Of a DNA stretch of 20,412 nt, positions 9,391 to 19,549 are shown piece by piece. This DNA is from Haplomitrium mnioides. Taxonomy: Eukaryota > Marchantiophyta > Haplomitriopsida > Calobryales. Each line of letters starts with the position of its first letter. Within the stretch, counting starts at the first letter, position 1. The notes under the pieces were generated by a model. The model searched no databases. It worked only from the letters and a program-made list of their open reading frames with translations, and had not been told where the DNA came from. Location of the stretch: assembly GCA_049999725.1 (NCBI GenBank), contig JBNGIS010009513.1, positions 22,620-43,031 of the forward strand, in the 5' to 3' direction. Position numbers and translations under genes: made by a program.

Positions 9391-9402
9391 AAAGGGGAGT
9401 TA
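9391..9402 (+). promoter_or_regulatory. Polypurine tract of the Gypsy element
   Basis: AAAGGGGAGTTA lies directly before the TGTCAGC that opens the 3' LTR. This is the place and composition expected for the plus-strand primer. Confidence 0.75.
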
Positions 9403-11582
9403 TGTCAGCTAGTGGAACAAGGGCTAATATGAGCTACAAGGAACCAAAAGCGGCAGCAATAATAATTCTCCATTTGGAAGTGGTAAGATAATCAGGAAGC
9501 AATAGAATAACACTAATCGGAAGCTAAGAGAAGGTTACCTCATTTTCCGATCCAAAGTAGTGGAATCGGATTTATATTGTGAAGGAGGGAGCGAGAGTCA
9601 GAGACATCAGCACCGGAGAATCCCCAAAGGATGGGGTCGGAAGAGCGAAGGGAATCAAGAAGAGCAGAGGAGAATCGCAATGCACCATCAGGTAGAGGCA
9701 ACCACAAGGCAAACTTCGAGGAAGTTCACGTGTCAGCAGAGCAGGGAAGAAAGCAATGACAAACGAGAAAGGATCGCCCAGCAAATCAGAAAGGAGGATT
9801 CAAAGTAGGGGACACGAGAGATAGTCATCGGGGAACAATGCCAACACCATGGATTGAGGGACGCCTCATTCTTCAGGTAAACACGAATGCTTTTCCCGCA
9901 GTCCAAAGTCCTCTCAGAGAGCACGGGTTGAAGTCCGAAGCGAGTATCGGAAGTAGTCTTCAGGAGTCACAAGCAGACGCACATCAGAGTCCGGTTTGGA
10001 GTCTTCACGGGGAGGTGGCGAGTCTCAGCAAAGCTTATCGAAACCCCGCCTTCCTAAGTGGAGAGGCCACTTAAACGGGTTCCAATTCATCTTCCGAGGT
10101 GGGGATCATGGGTTGAGAGGGTTCCGATTGGCCTCCCTCAGTGGAGAGCCCATCTAGCGTGGATCCATTGGAAGTGCCAAAACTGCAACCTATCGAAGAT
10201 TCGACAGACTTCGGAATCTAGTGAACTTCGGACGGAGGGTCAACTTCGGAGTCAAACGAGGAGATGGTCAACCACGACGTTCCAACTTCCTCATTGAGAA
10301 CGACGTCAGATGGCACTCTTAGGAACCCAGTCAACTTTGGAAGGGAACTGCTGATGGTCCAACTTCACCTTATCGGACGGTGGCGGATGACGTGGCCTCT
10401 TGCTTCAGAATCACTCTGTGGACTGAGTCTTCTTTGGATTCTTCAGATTTGGGGATCAAGGCTCTTCGGATTGCCCTTTCTCTCTCTCTTCTTGGAATTC
10501 TTCTTCAGATCTTGCTCAACCTTACAATGTCGAATGGTTCTCCTCAGTTACGACTAACTCTACGGTGGATCTAATGAAGTGGCGACATCAGATGGATCAT
10601 CAGCAGGGTCCCTCAGAAACACTTTGGAATATGCAACTTCCTAGACGCCAAGCTCTACTCTTCTGATTGAAAGCTCAAATCTACGCCAACCTGCCATGGT
10701 CGGATTTATGCTAGGATCAAGAGCCCAGAGGATAGTCTTCACCAACATTCGACCAGGCTTCCAGTGTTCGCACCAAGTTCAGCGGACCAGTCCGTGCTAG
10801 GGGCAGCTCGCCCGGGTTCAACGGGACTTTGGAATGACAGTTAGGGACTTTGGATTAACTTCTTCAGCTAGCCCTTGCTCGTACCGGACAGGTGGCACTG
10901 CGTCCCAAGACCGTTGCTCAACAGGATTAACTACCAACAGCGGGGGAAACAAGAAGGCTTCGAAAAGGTAAGCGCGGGGGGAGGGGGGTATAAAAGGATC
11001 GACTGCGATGTTTTGGGGGTTTTTGGTGGATGCAAGCTTGCTAATCATGAGAACGACAAGAGAAAGGGAGACACACAAAGGAGGGAGGGCAGAACTCTTG
11101 AAGCTTCACTTGAAGCAGGTGAACTCAAGCAGGGGGCTAGCAGGGGTGGAGGTGGACTAGAGGGGTGCTGGGAATCACTGGGCGGGGAGCTCTAGAGACC
11201 CAGGAAATCCAAGTGGATCTCAACTCAGCAAGGGTCTAAGGATCAGCCTTATAAAGGAAGACAACACCTTGGGCAGGTCCCCTCTAGGATTCAGATACGA
11301 GAACTTGGTCCTCTATTGTAAATCTTTGAGTTTGGATCCTATTTTGGATCCCTGAAATACACTCACAATCTGACTAGAGTAGCTTGTGAGGTGTAGATGA
11401 ATGTGTGAATGAAGAATTGAAGAAGGAGAAAGGTCTGTAAGGTAAGGAGGGACATCTTTAAGACCTGAAATTGACAACTTGCAGCGGGGCCATCTCATAA
11501 AAGAACCTGAACGCCTGCAAAGTCAACCTTTCCTTCTGAAGAGCAGTCTTCAGAGGTTAACGACCAAAGGAGGGGACTGATA
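9403..11582 (+). repeat. 3' LTR of the Gypsy element
   Basis: It starts TGTCAGCTAG directly after the polypurine tract. It ends ACTGATA (11576-11582), one G-to-A and one C-to-T change from the GCTGACA end kept in the 5' LTR. From about 10636 it aligns with the 5' LTR; the part before that (9403-10635) survives only here. In the U3-like part around 10640-10980 the two LTRs differ at about 8% of positions by eye, while 11300-11515 differs at only one. Compared with the 5' LTR it lacks about 667 bp at 11215/11216. Short reading frames inside show no protein resemblance. Confidence 0.85.
10989..10997 (+). promoter_or_regulatory. TATA box of the 3' LTR
   Basis: TATAAAAGG follows the G-rich stretch of the LTR and is a close match to plant TATA elements. 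The other LTR has TAGAAAAGG at the same place. Confidence 0.55.
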
Positions 11583-12634
11583 TGAGCATTTTGATTGGTA
11601 ATTATCTAATGTTGCAGGGATGTTATGCCAACTCTATTTTCACCCTATACTAGAGTTCACCTCTTGTTTATCTCTAGCCCTATCTGTTCTTTTTGTTGAC
11701 TCCTACTTATGTCCTTAAATCTCGACACAAGTTCCAAATTAAGTTGATGAGAGCAATTGTATATTAGAGGTATTTACAACAGAACCTAAGATGTTCAGAG
11801 AAAATGTTTATTCATTGTTGAGAACATGCAAACAAGATCCAATTGTCACAAGACATGGCCTAAGCCCTTAAATACGTTTCCTTGGGATTCAAAATTGCTT
11901 GGTTTGTATAAGCTTTATCTATAATTTTTCAATCATTTTCATGTCTCAAATAAAAATACCAAGATATAGCTTCTTGTAAATTATAGCACTCCTTATATGT
12001 GCTTAACATAGAATAGTTAGTCAATTTTAGAAAAACATTGTCCATACAAGGAGTGGAAATTTTTGCTCCAATATACAATTCATGGGATAGTGGTAGTAGT
12101 GGCAAAAGTAGATAAACCATGGAGCTGCATGAAATCTCCTTAGTGCTCAACTTATATGTATAATCATTGCTTATCTGTACATAAAAGCATCATTTATGAG
12201 GTGCAGAGCCCCCTCAGTAAAGCAAATGATTTAGGTGTAAATGGCACTTTCTCTCCATCACTTCTATTCCTGACAACATGTTGTGAGCTCAACATTATGA
12301 AGGAAAGAGTAAGAGATTCTTTGTACTATTGAGAAAAATTGTTGGAGTAGGAGAACATATCTTGAAGAGGATCAGTGAACAACCCTTCCAAAAGCTCAAT
12401 CTTGGGATGTACTCCTTTGAAAACTATTTTAATTTCTTCACTAGTTTAGCATCTCTCTAGCTTAGAGGCAGCTCTATAGAGAGCAACATGTGGAAGCTCC
12501 TAGAGGTGATATACATCAGCAGCAAGGAGTTTCAAACAATTCAAGAAATCTTTTTTTTGAGAGTGAAGAAGATTTTGCATGTGCATGGACATTTGCGAAA
12601 TTGGTTGTCTTGAAGTAGGAAACAAGGTGGGGAG

Positions 12635-12720
12635 CTGCTCTTGTCCATTCGCACCTAGTGGTCATTTCCACCAAACACTGCTCTTGTCTATTTGCACCTA
12701 ATGGTCATTTCCACCAAACA
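12635..12720 (+). repeat. 43-bp tandem duplication
   Basis: Two adjacent 43-bp units (12635-12677 and 12678-12720) begin CTGCTCTTGTC and end TTTCCACCAAACA. They differ at about three positions, all C/T or G/A. Confidence 0.9.
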
Positions 12721-13241
12721 CTTTCCATTATAACACAAGTTGTCATTTATAGATTGAAAGGCATTCATTGAGTTCTAGTTGTGAGTTGGTATTGTAATTC
12801 ATCTAGAAATAAGCAAAGAACCTATTCAAGAAATCCTCAATTCTATGTCACTCATGAGGGTCACCACTACAACTATTGCATCCTACCATTCTGGCTTATG
12901 TTTTTTTGGTTGTAGAAAATTTCTTGCAACAAACTACTTGCAATTCTACTATCAGGTCATGTTTGTTTTTGCTTGCACATCCCAATTGTAGATAATAGCT
13001 CAAAAACAAGGATACTCATTGTAAAAGAACTCAAAGACCAACTTCCAAATGAGTAACAACTCCAAGATAACTCTAATAGAGTTATGCAACTCAAGGCTAA
13101 TAAGCAATGGAAAGCCAAGAGTGCAAGCCAAAGCCAAGCAACCAAAAAGCCAAACCAAATTGAGAGGAACTCCAGAACGAGGAGTGGGGCAATGAAGCCC
13201 TTCTATTTATACACGAGAAGAAAGTGTCATCCCTCTTTCTT

Positions 13242-13358
13242 CACTTACAAGTCACTTCCAATTTCAACCCTAAAATTGATCACTTAGAAGTCACTTCTAG
13301 TTTCAACCCTAAAACTCAACACTTAGAAGTCACTTCTAATTTCAACCTTAAAAGCTCT
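13242..13358 (+). repeat. 39-bp tandem repeat, three units
   Basis: Units start at 13242, 13281 and 13320. Each begins CACTTAGAAGTCACTTC, with one change in the first unit, and continues with TTTCAACCCTAAAA. Confidence 0.9.
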
Positions 13359-14179
13359 AAAAGCAACTTCAAAGTCAAGTAATCTTATCTCAATTCAACT
13401 CTAAAAGTGATTCTCTACCATTTCCTTCATTTCTCTCTATTTGTATTATAAATAGCACAACATTATGCTTGCACTATTACACTCATAATTCTTCCATATC
13501 ATGATTAAAGAGACATATATTACGTGAGGGGAGGGCAGAGAAGGGAGGGCTTGGATTTACATGAAAACAATTGCTAGAATTTTCTATCATACATATTCTT
13601 CAAAAGTTCTCTATTCCTTCATCATGGCACTTCCTTCATATGATTGAGAAACTAGTGTTAAAATGCTTAGTTCTGATTCTCAACATTTTAACAACAATTT
13701 CAAGTCTTTTAAGTGGGTTTTTATCTTCTATCTTCATTAAATCTCAAAATGTACCACTTGAATTAACCTGAATTAACACTTTACAACACTTGGAAATTTT
13801 TAAATGGAGCTTGTTCTCTAGGAATGGTGTCTATATAGAATAGTAGACAAGATACAATCAAGCTCTTTTGTTCTTGATCAAGAAAATATTGTGCCTCATT
13901 TATCTCTATTCCAAGCTTGAAAATTGGCTTTCAAAGTCTTTGTGACTTCCTCATAGATTGCAATACTACTTTTTTTACTTCTTCAAATTTTTCCAAAAAA
14001 GTTGGTCCACTTTGTGCAAGTTGTTGTCCAAAATTTTGACCTTGCTCTCCATCACCTAGAGTGATCCATAGAACATCAAGAAGGAGAGAGCAGGGCTTGG
14101 ATTTACATCCACAATTTCTCTTACCTCCCACTCATTAGGGCTAGCTTGAGATCTTAAATGAATTTTTTTCTACTGAATT

Positions 14180-15778
14180 CTATTCTATTCTATTGAAAAT
14201 GACATCCCTACTTCTAATTATTTTGCTTCTAACTAAGTTGATATCCTTTCCTTCATTTACTATAACCAAGGAAGAACATACTTTACTTCTTTAGGTTCCA
14301 ACTTTGTGCAAAGTGTGGTAAGAACCAAGACATATGCGCCGCAGCCAAAAGGTCTAAGATACTTCACTGAAGGTGCCAAGGTGTCAACCTTTCAACTACT
14401 TTTATGAGGATGATGTTCTTTAGTTGTAGCTATTGCCACTGCCCATATCTTTCTACCATGCCAATATCTGCAAGATGCTTCTAGCCTTCTCAACAATCGT
14501 TCCCTTCAACCAAACTACCAAACCATTCTGGTGTGGAGAATCCTAGGCAACCACCTTTGCTCTTGTACCTCTCCTCACAAGAAAATTCTAGAATTGTTGG
14601 GAGATGTACTCCCCTCCTCTACTCCTAAAACCTTGACTCTCTTGTTAACCTCATTCTCCATTCTAGCAAGACATTTTTCAAATCAGCATTTAAAAGTCTC
14701 ATCTTTGATGTTCATGAAGTGAACAAAATACCTCAACTGAGATATTGAAAGTGTTTTCATAGATTCATACATCCCTCTAGACTATTTCCAACAAAATTGG
14801 ATGCTCTCTATCCAATGGCTCTCTTCTTGACTTCAAATTTGAGTCAAATTTCAAATTCCCTTCACATATCCTTCACATAACTAAAGTAAGGTAGATTTCT
14901 CCAAAGCCTTGTTGCTCACCATGTTGGTGAGCATCATGATTCCTTGCTCTCCCAAGTGTCCAAGCTTGTGGTGTAAGAGACTTATTGTTATTTCTTTGGT
15001 TAACCATAATCAAGTTTTTCTCAACCTCTTAGATGTAATCCAATCTATATAGATTCTCTTCCTTGATACCAATACCAACTACCTTGCCTTGCTTATCCAA
15101 GGCTTTACAAACACATAGGTTAAAATTGACCACAAAGCCAATCTATATAAGTGCACTCACTGACATAAGTAAGGTCTTTTGTAGTCTCATGCTCATAGAA
15201 AATTCCCTTTAAGATTTGAGCGGTACTTTTGTCTCCCAATTCTTTAATTCTGAGATATATAATCATGTTGCAATTGCATGCACTCTGGAGTTGTTACTCG
15301 AGATAACAACTTTGAGATCAGTTTTGATGACATCTCTTAGCTATTTCTTCCTTGATGACATGTAACTTGATGCATATGAATTGAGATGCCCCACATCTTG
15401 GTCATCCATTTCTTCAAGTAAGGTTTACTAGTCTTTATCTTCACATGATTCATGCAATTGCTACATTAGAGGTGGCTTGTGATTTTTTTTTCTCATCTCC
15501 TTATTTTTTTTTTGTCCACATGTTTCTTCTTGCAAGACGTGGACAAATGTCCAACTTTCTTGCAAGAAAAACACTTAGATGTCTTTGCAACAATCATTCA
15601 TTTCTTGTCTCCTTTGGCCATAAAAGCTGCATCATCAATTTTAACTTTTTGTGTTGCTTCTACTTCTTATAAAGTAAGTGACTCACCACAAGTTCCACAT
15701 CTATGTCAGTATCTATTGCCTCCATTGCCATGTCCAAAGTGTCATAATCAACAAGAAGGTTGTTGAGCAAGACAAAGA
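14180..15778 (-). mobile_element. Ty1/Copia fragment, gag to integrase, decayed
   Basis: Read on the minus strand from 15778 downward, the fragment opens inside gag (LLNNLLVDYDTLDMAMEA). A CCHC zinc knuckle CFSCKKVGHLSTSC follows at 15573-15532. Next come the pre-integrase segment NLYRLDYI and HHKLGHLGEQGIMML (14973-14899). Late integrase landmarks are RYWHGRKIWAVAIATT (about 14470-14420) and KYLRPFGCGAYV with KLEPKEVKYV (about 14360-14280). Many stops and frameshifts break it. The 5' LTR and gag start are missing because the methylase-bearing unit abuts at 15778/15779. I could not find RT or RNase H downstream. Confidence 0.8.
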
Positions 15779-16035
15779 TAACAATCGCTACTTTGAACTA
15801 GGAACCGCTACTGAGTTCCTATTTCACTTGGCAATCGAATTTCTTTTTTTGGAAATTCAGCATTCAAAAACATCAAATTTACGACTAAAATCTTCTTTTT
15901 GAAAAAAAATTTTGTTTTTTAAAATCAAAAAATGCATATTTTCCATTTAGGTTATATTTCAATATTTCTTTATAAAAAATAACTTGAAAAACAAACATTT
16001 TAGTTATTCGAATATTCAAAAAAAACTTGGCACCA
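15779..16035 (-). repeat. Single AT-rich end block of the right unit
   Basis: This is the inverted counterpart of the 256-bp blocks at 1269-1780. The minus strand begins GGTGCCAAGTT and ends TTCAAAGTAGCGATTGTT at the unit terminus. Near the terminus AGTAGCG occurs twice, about 19 bases apart. Confidence 0.8.
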
Positions 16036-16166
16036 TTTTGAATAAACTAAATTCCTAAAAAATGAAATAAAACATATATCTTTTGGTGGAAAGAAACTAC
16101 AGGAAAACGTAAGTGTCTAGTCAGATGAAGACTTTAAACCTGACTTTGAGCATCATAGCTAACAAA

Positions 16167-16480
16167 GTCTATGCAAGCATAGACTCCAAACTAGAACCGT
16201 AAAGCCTATGCACGCATAGACTCCGAACAAGAATCCTAAATCCTCTGCGTGCTTAGACTCTGAACAAGAACAATAAAGATAGACACACTTGGACTTTCAA
16301 CTAGAATCCTAAAGCCAGAACACGCTAAGATTCTAAACAAGAACCCTGCAACCTATGCAAGCATAGACGACAAACAAGAATCCTTTGACCAACATGTGAA
16401 GGTACTCTAAACAACAACCTCACAGCTTAAGCGTGCAAGAGATCCGAACAAGAATTACAAAGCCTTAATGCACAAAGATA
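16167..16480 (-). repeat. 37-bp tandem array with palindromic cores, right copy
   Basis: Nine units begin at 16167, 16204, 16241, 16277, 16314, 16351, 16388, 16425 and 16462, a period of 36-37 bp. The best cores are GTCTATGCAAGCATAGAC (16167), GCCTATGCACGCATAGAC (16204) and ACCTATGCAAGCATAGAC (16351), with 8-bp mirror arms around a 2-base centre. Linkers are similar to each other (theme TCCGAACAAGAATCCTAAA), so this is a satellite-like array. Units near 16277, 16314, 16388 and 16462 have lost their symmetry. Confidence 0.85.
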
Positions 16481-16665
16481 CTAGACAATGTGCAAAGACT
16501 CCAAATCATTCTTAGATTAGTAGCTGCGTTCAAACCATTCTTAGACTATCAACTGGGTCAACTTATTCTTAAGAGTCACAATAAACTGAATTGTTATGAA
16601 AACACTTGTAATAGATTAAAAGAGCAACAACATGAAACCTTGGCAAAAAAAGAATTGAATTTTTT

Positions 16666-16671
16666 TTTATT
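16666..16671 (-). promoter_or_regulatory. Likely polyadenylation signal of the methylase gene
   Basis: The minus strand reads AATAAA about 28 bases after the TGA stop at 16701-16699, matching the position of the signal in the left copy. Confidence 0.5.
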
Positions 16672-17317
16672 AATGATGAAAAGTGTACAAAATCGTAATC
16701 AGACTCTCTCCTCTTCGGAAGAAACTGTCTCATCTAAATATACAAACTGAGCATCTGCAGCCGATTGAGAATCCTGTCGAGACTTTCCAGTCTCTGATAT
16801 GACTACAGAGTCACCAGAAGCACCTGCAGTACCAGGAGGAACAGGTTCCTTGTGGTAAGCAAAAACTATCTGTGACTCCGTCATAGAGGATGGCAAAGAA
16901 GCCATCTCCAAAACTCTATGTGGAATATAAATAGACTGACATCTATCATATTCCACGGCGATGCAATTTCGCATCAGCTTAAGAGCACATACAAGGCTTG
17001 TGCCAGACCCAGAGCAGAGATCAAGGATCCAATCCTGCTCTGTTGATGAATGGTCGATGAAAACATTGTACAGAGCCTGCGGCTTCTGATAAACATTCAC
17101 AGGAGCATCATCTCCTAGATGTTTAAGCGTTGCAGAAACTGCAGGGCAACTAAAAACACTCCGCATAGGTTTCCGAGGAAGTCCGGTCACAGAAGAAGCT
17201 TGCAAGTTGAAATTGCGCATGCTCCTCTTTCCTTCCTTTGTCCAGTAGCCCACCGTCCAGTACTCGTGGGCATGTGCGATTCTGGGACTACTAGAATGAT
17301 GTACGTTGCTTTTGTCC

Positions 17318-17415
17318 CTGCAAAAAGATAAATAATCACATCAAACATTGTAACGAAAATGCAAGAGAAATAAAAAACAAAGAAATCAAAAAATGAAAAT
17401 GAGAGAACAACTCAC
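17318..17415 (-). other. Intron between motif IV and motif I exons
   Basis: The donor reads CTA|GTGAGT at 17416/17415 and the acceptor TTTTTGCAG|GGAC at 17318/17317, both strong plant sites. The 98-base AT-rich intron keeps the frame into DKSNVHHSSSPR. Joining the exons makes TAG (TA + G), an in-frame stop at the junction, so this allele is broken here or splices differently. Confidence 0.65.
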
Positions 17416-17954
17416 TAGATGCCGTGATCAATTGCACAACAGATTTCAGAAAGGCCATCCTCGACAAGGCCAAACTGCTGTGAAGAATGTATAATTACAA
17501 AGGACCAAAACTCCGAAGTAGTAATTGCTGCAAAAGATGATACCATGTCGAAAATGTCATCTTTTGAAAAAGGCTCCGAGTCATCATGCTTACATTCCTT
17601 CAGGTTATACCCATAAGGAATATCAGCAATAGCCAAAGTGAAACATCTAGGTTTCACAAGGCCCTTCAATTGTCAAGCGTTGGCCTCCCCGTGGACTTGA
17701 TAAAATGCCACGTTGAGACCGTCAACATAGGAAAGTAAGTCTTCAGAATCTTCCTCATCTCTAACAACTCCTTCAGCTGTGAGAGATGCAACACCACTTT
17801 GTTGCCGTGCTTTCCACTCTCTGGCCTTCTAGCAGGGGAGAAGAAAAGCCGGAGGGTAAGAAACCAAAGTAGGAGGTTAGTCTTGTTCCTCGGGGGCTTC
17901 TTCGACCCCGGATTTCTTCCTCCCTTTCGCAGCTACTGTCAATTTCTTAGCTAG

Positions 17955-18073
17955 CTGCCAAGACTACCAAGTCCTTGCGTGTTGGACCATAGGTTTCCAA
18001 AACAAAACATAAATTTAAAAAATATTAAATACAAATACAATTTAAAAATAAAAGTTCCAAAGAAAAGAATTAC
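17955..18073 (-). other. Intron after the linker exon
   Basis: The donor CTG|GTAATT follows FYSSFKKLL. The acceptor is TTGGCAG|CTAGC at 17955/17954; a second AG nine bases upstream would also keep the frame. The intron is T-rich, about 119 bases and phase 0, leading into LAKKLTVAAKGRKK. Confidence 0.6.
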
Positions 18074-19549
18074 CAGAAGCTTCTTAAAACTAGAATAAAA
18101 AGAAGCCATTTTCGACTCTTCTGTGTGAAGAGGGTACTCCTCTCGAGCCTCTTCCCAAGAATTGCAAAAAACCTCTGAACATAAACTCTTCACCATTACC
18201 GCCAAAACTTTGTGTCTCTCAGCCTCTCGAGACATCTCATCCATTGAAAGCTCTCCATCTTCCACCCACTTTAAAACAGATATCTTCACTTCGTTTGGAA
18301 GACCTTGAAGAGACCTCCAACGCGTCCACTTCATGTCCTCCATCTTGAGGGATCCTTTGTCCTTAGGCTTTTGGCCTTTAACAAGAGTCTTCTTCCACAT
18401 TGAAAAAATGCTCTGCTGCAACTCCCAGAGCTCTCCGCTTCTAAATGCTAGTTGAAACCAATTGTCTTGAGAGGTGACGGTCTTCTCCAGCGTTGACTTT
18501 GGTTTGATCTCAAGGGTCTCCAACACTAGCTCCCTTTTTAGTTTCTGGGATGAAACCATCCCACTTTCCACAAATCGTTGATGCCAATACTCGACCTTTT
18601 GAATGGAGGTCATCTCCAGCATGTACCTCTGATCGTAATTGTCATCCGTTGCAAAAATTCGAGCCTCTGTTGGTGTAACGCCCACGTAAACGTAACAGTT
18701 GCAGATCGACAAAGCGGGATTCTTTGCTCCATATTTCGTAATCAAAAGCTGCCTTGCTACAGCACTGTGATTGCCTCCAGCAATCTCGTAACGATACTTG
18801 TTAGGGTTCCTGATGTCGAACTCTCACTTATCTTTAAGACCACACCTTGGGTCTACAACAACGATAAAGAAAGAATGCGCGTATTTGTTGGTTAGCATTC
18901 TTTGCGCCAACAGCTCCACAAAATCCTCGTTCAATCTCCGAATTTGGAATGGACCCCAGTTGCCCATCCCAAGCTTTGGCAAATTGAGGTTTTCCAGCCT
19001 TATTGTGATCGTCTCCTACTGGACTTTGCAACGTTGGATTGCAGATTCCCTGATTTTGTTTTTGTCTTCCTCAGAAGCTGTCTGAGGATCTACCTGCTCT
19101 CTTTCTTGAAATGTCCGCAACCCCTTGTGGGATTGCCTCTTCGCTTTAGATGTCAGAGCTTGAACCGGCTCCACCTCCTTCCCAGAGTCCTCCGCCGAGC
19201 TGCTTGCTGTTGGAGACGAAGGCGCAAAAGAAGTTGATTTTGCTTTTGATTTGGAAGGGGCTGGCTCCTCCTCAACGCTCGGTGCTGGCAGTGGTTTCTT
19301 TTTCTTCAGTGCCGGTTTCTTTTTTTTCTGAGCCTCGCTAGATTCCGGCTCCTTTCGCTTCTTCTATGAAGAAGTCCTTGTAGCTTCTACTATGAATGTT
19401 GCCGCAGACAGATGTGGCACAAGCTGGTTAATGTGAACGCCCTTCTTGGGCTTTAGAATTTTTATTTGAATTGCAAGCTTGATGCAGTCTCTCTCGATCT
19501 ATTTTGCATCATTATACGAATCGACGAAATGTGCCAGATACTGAGTGAA

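Larger units (their letters stand above)
1782..11582 (+). mobile_element. Ty3/Gypsy LTR retrotransposon, decayed, no chromodomain
   Basis: The order is LTR, PBS, gag with zinc knuckles, aspartic protease, reverse transcriptase, RNase H, integrase, polypurine tract, LTR. That order (RT before integrase) defines Ty3/Gypsy. The integrase tail has a GPY/F-like module and no chromodomain, which fits the non-chromovirus lineages. LTR ends are TGTCAGC (start, 9403) and GCTGACA (end, 3395-3401), perfect inverted repeats. About 13 in-frame stops and at least three frameshifts disable it; most stops are TAG where family members have Gln. The 5' LTR lacks its first ~1.2 kb, so no target-site duplication can be tested in the window. 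Confidence 0.9.
11583..14179. other. AT-rich spacer, no recognised gene
   Basis: About 2.6 kb lies between the Gypsy 3' LTR and the Copia fragment. On the minus strand, 12443-12326 is a short open stretch that looks coding (it includes EEIKIVFKGVHPKIELLEG), ends in a TAG after Gln, and matches nothing I recognise. A minus-strand reading frame at 14131-13931 is likewise unrecognised. A TATA-like CTATTTATAC at about 13203 hints at an old LTR or promoter, but no LTR boundaries could be set. Short tandem repeats in this region are listed separately. Confidence 0.6.
16699..19549 (-). pseudogene. ParB-like domain + DNA methylase (N4/N6 class), multi-exon, disabled
   Basis: Predicted exons are 19549-18074, 17954-17416 and 17317-16699; earlier coding exons may exist. 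Residues are counted from 19549. About 60-135 is a Lys/Pro/Ser/Glu-rich, probably disordered stretch. About 196-275 is a ParB-like domain (GNWGPFQIRRLNEDFVELL, VVVDPRCG, KYRYEIAGGNHSAVARQLL). A charged, probably helical linker follows. At about 603 lies motif IV ADIPYG, and at about 771 motif I DLCSGSGTS. Motif IV before I is the order of beta-type amino-methyltransferases, which methylate adenine or cytosine amino groups using S-adenosylmethionine. Stops inside one continuous frame are TAG 19501, TAG 19366, TAG 19018, TGA 18826, TAA 17879, TAG 17831 and TGA 17675 (first base, minus strand). All are one transition from Gln, Trp or Arg. The last exon is intact. The family assignment is strong; the target sequence is unknown. 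Confidence 0.8.

Noticed and set aside
9560-10557. Several 60-97 codon + strand frames in the 3' LTR
   Set aside because: They are overlapping frames with no recognisable domain, inside LTR sequence rich in CTTCGGA-type motifs.
13931-14131. 66-codon minus-strand frame after the Copia integrase
   Set aside because: It matches nothing recognisable and lies partly across the 16-bp repeat; chance or decayed sequence is enough.
16167-16480. CRISPR-like regular palindromic repeats
   Set aside because: The 37-bp units are tandem, the linkers are similar to each other instead of unique, there are no cas genes, and the surroundings are plant nuclear DNA.
3817-19501. A genetic code in which TAG/TAA mean Gln (as in some green algae)
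   Set aside because: Many stops fall on Gln, but TGA also replaces Arg and Trp, frameshifts and lost catalytic residues accompany the stops, and the sister copy has CAG where TAG is seen at 223. Mutational decay explains all of it.
16699-19549. Bacterial or phage contamination, because of the ParB-methylase architecture
   Set aside because: The gene has spliceosomal introns, plant TATA and polyadenylation signals, and an inverted copy next to plant retroelements.
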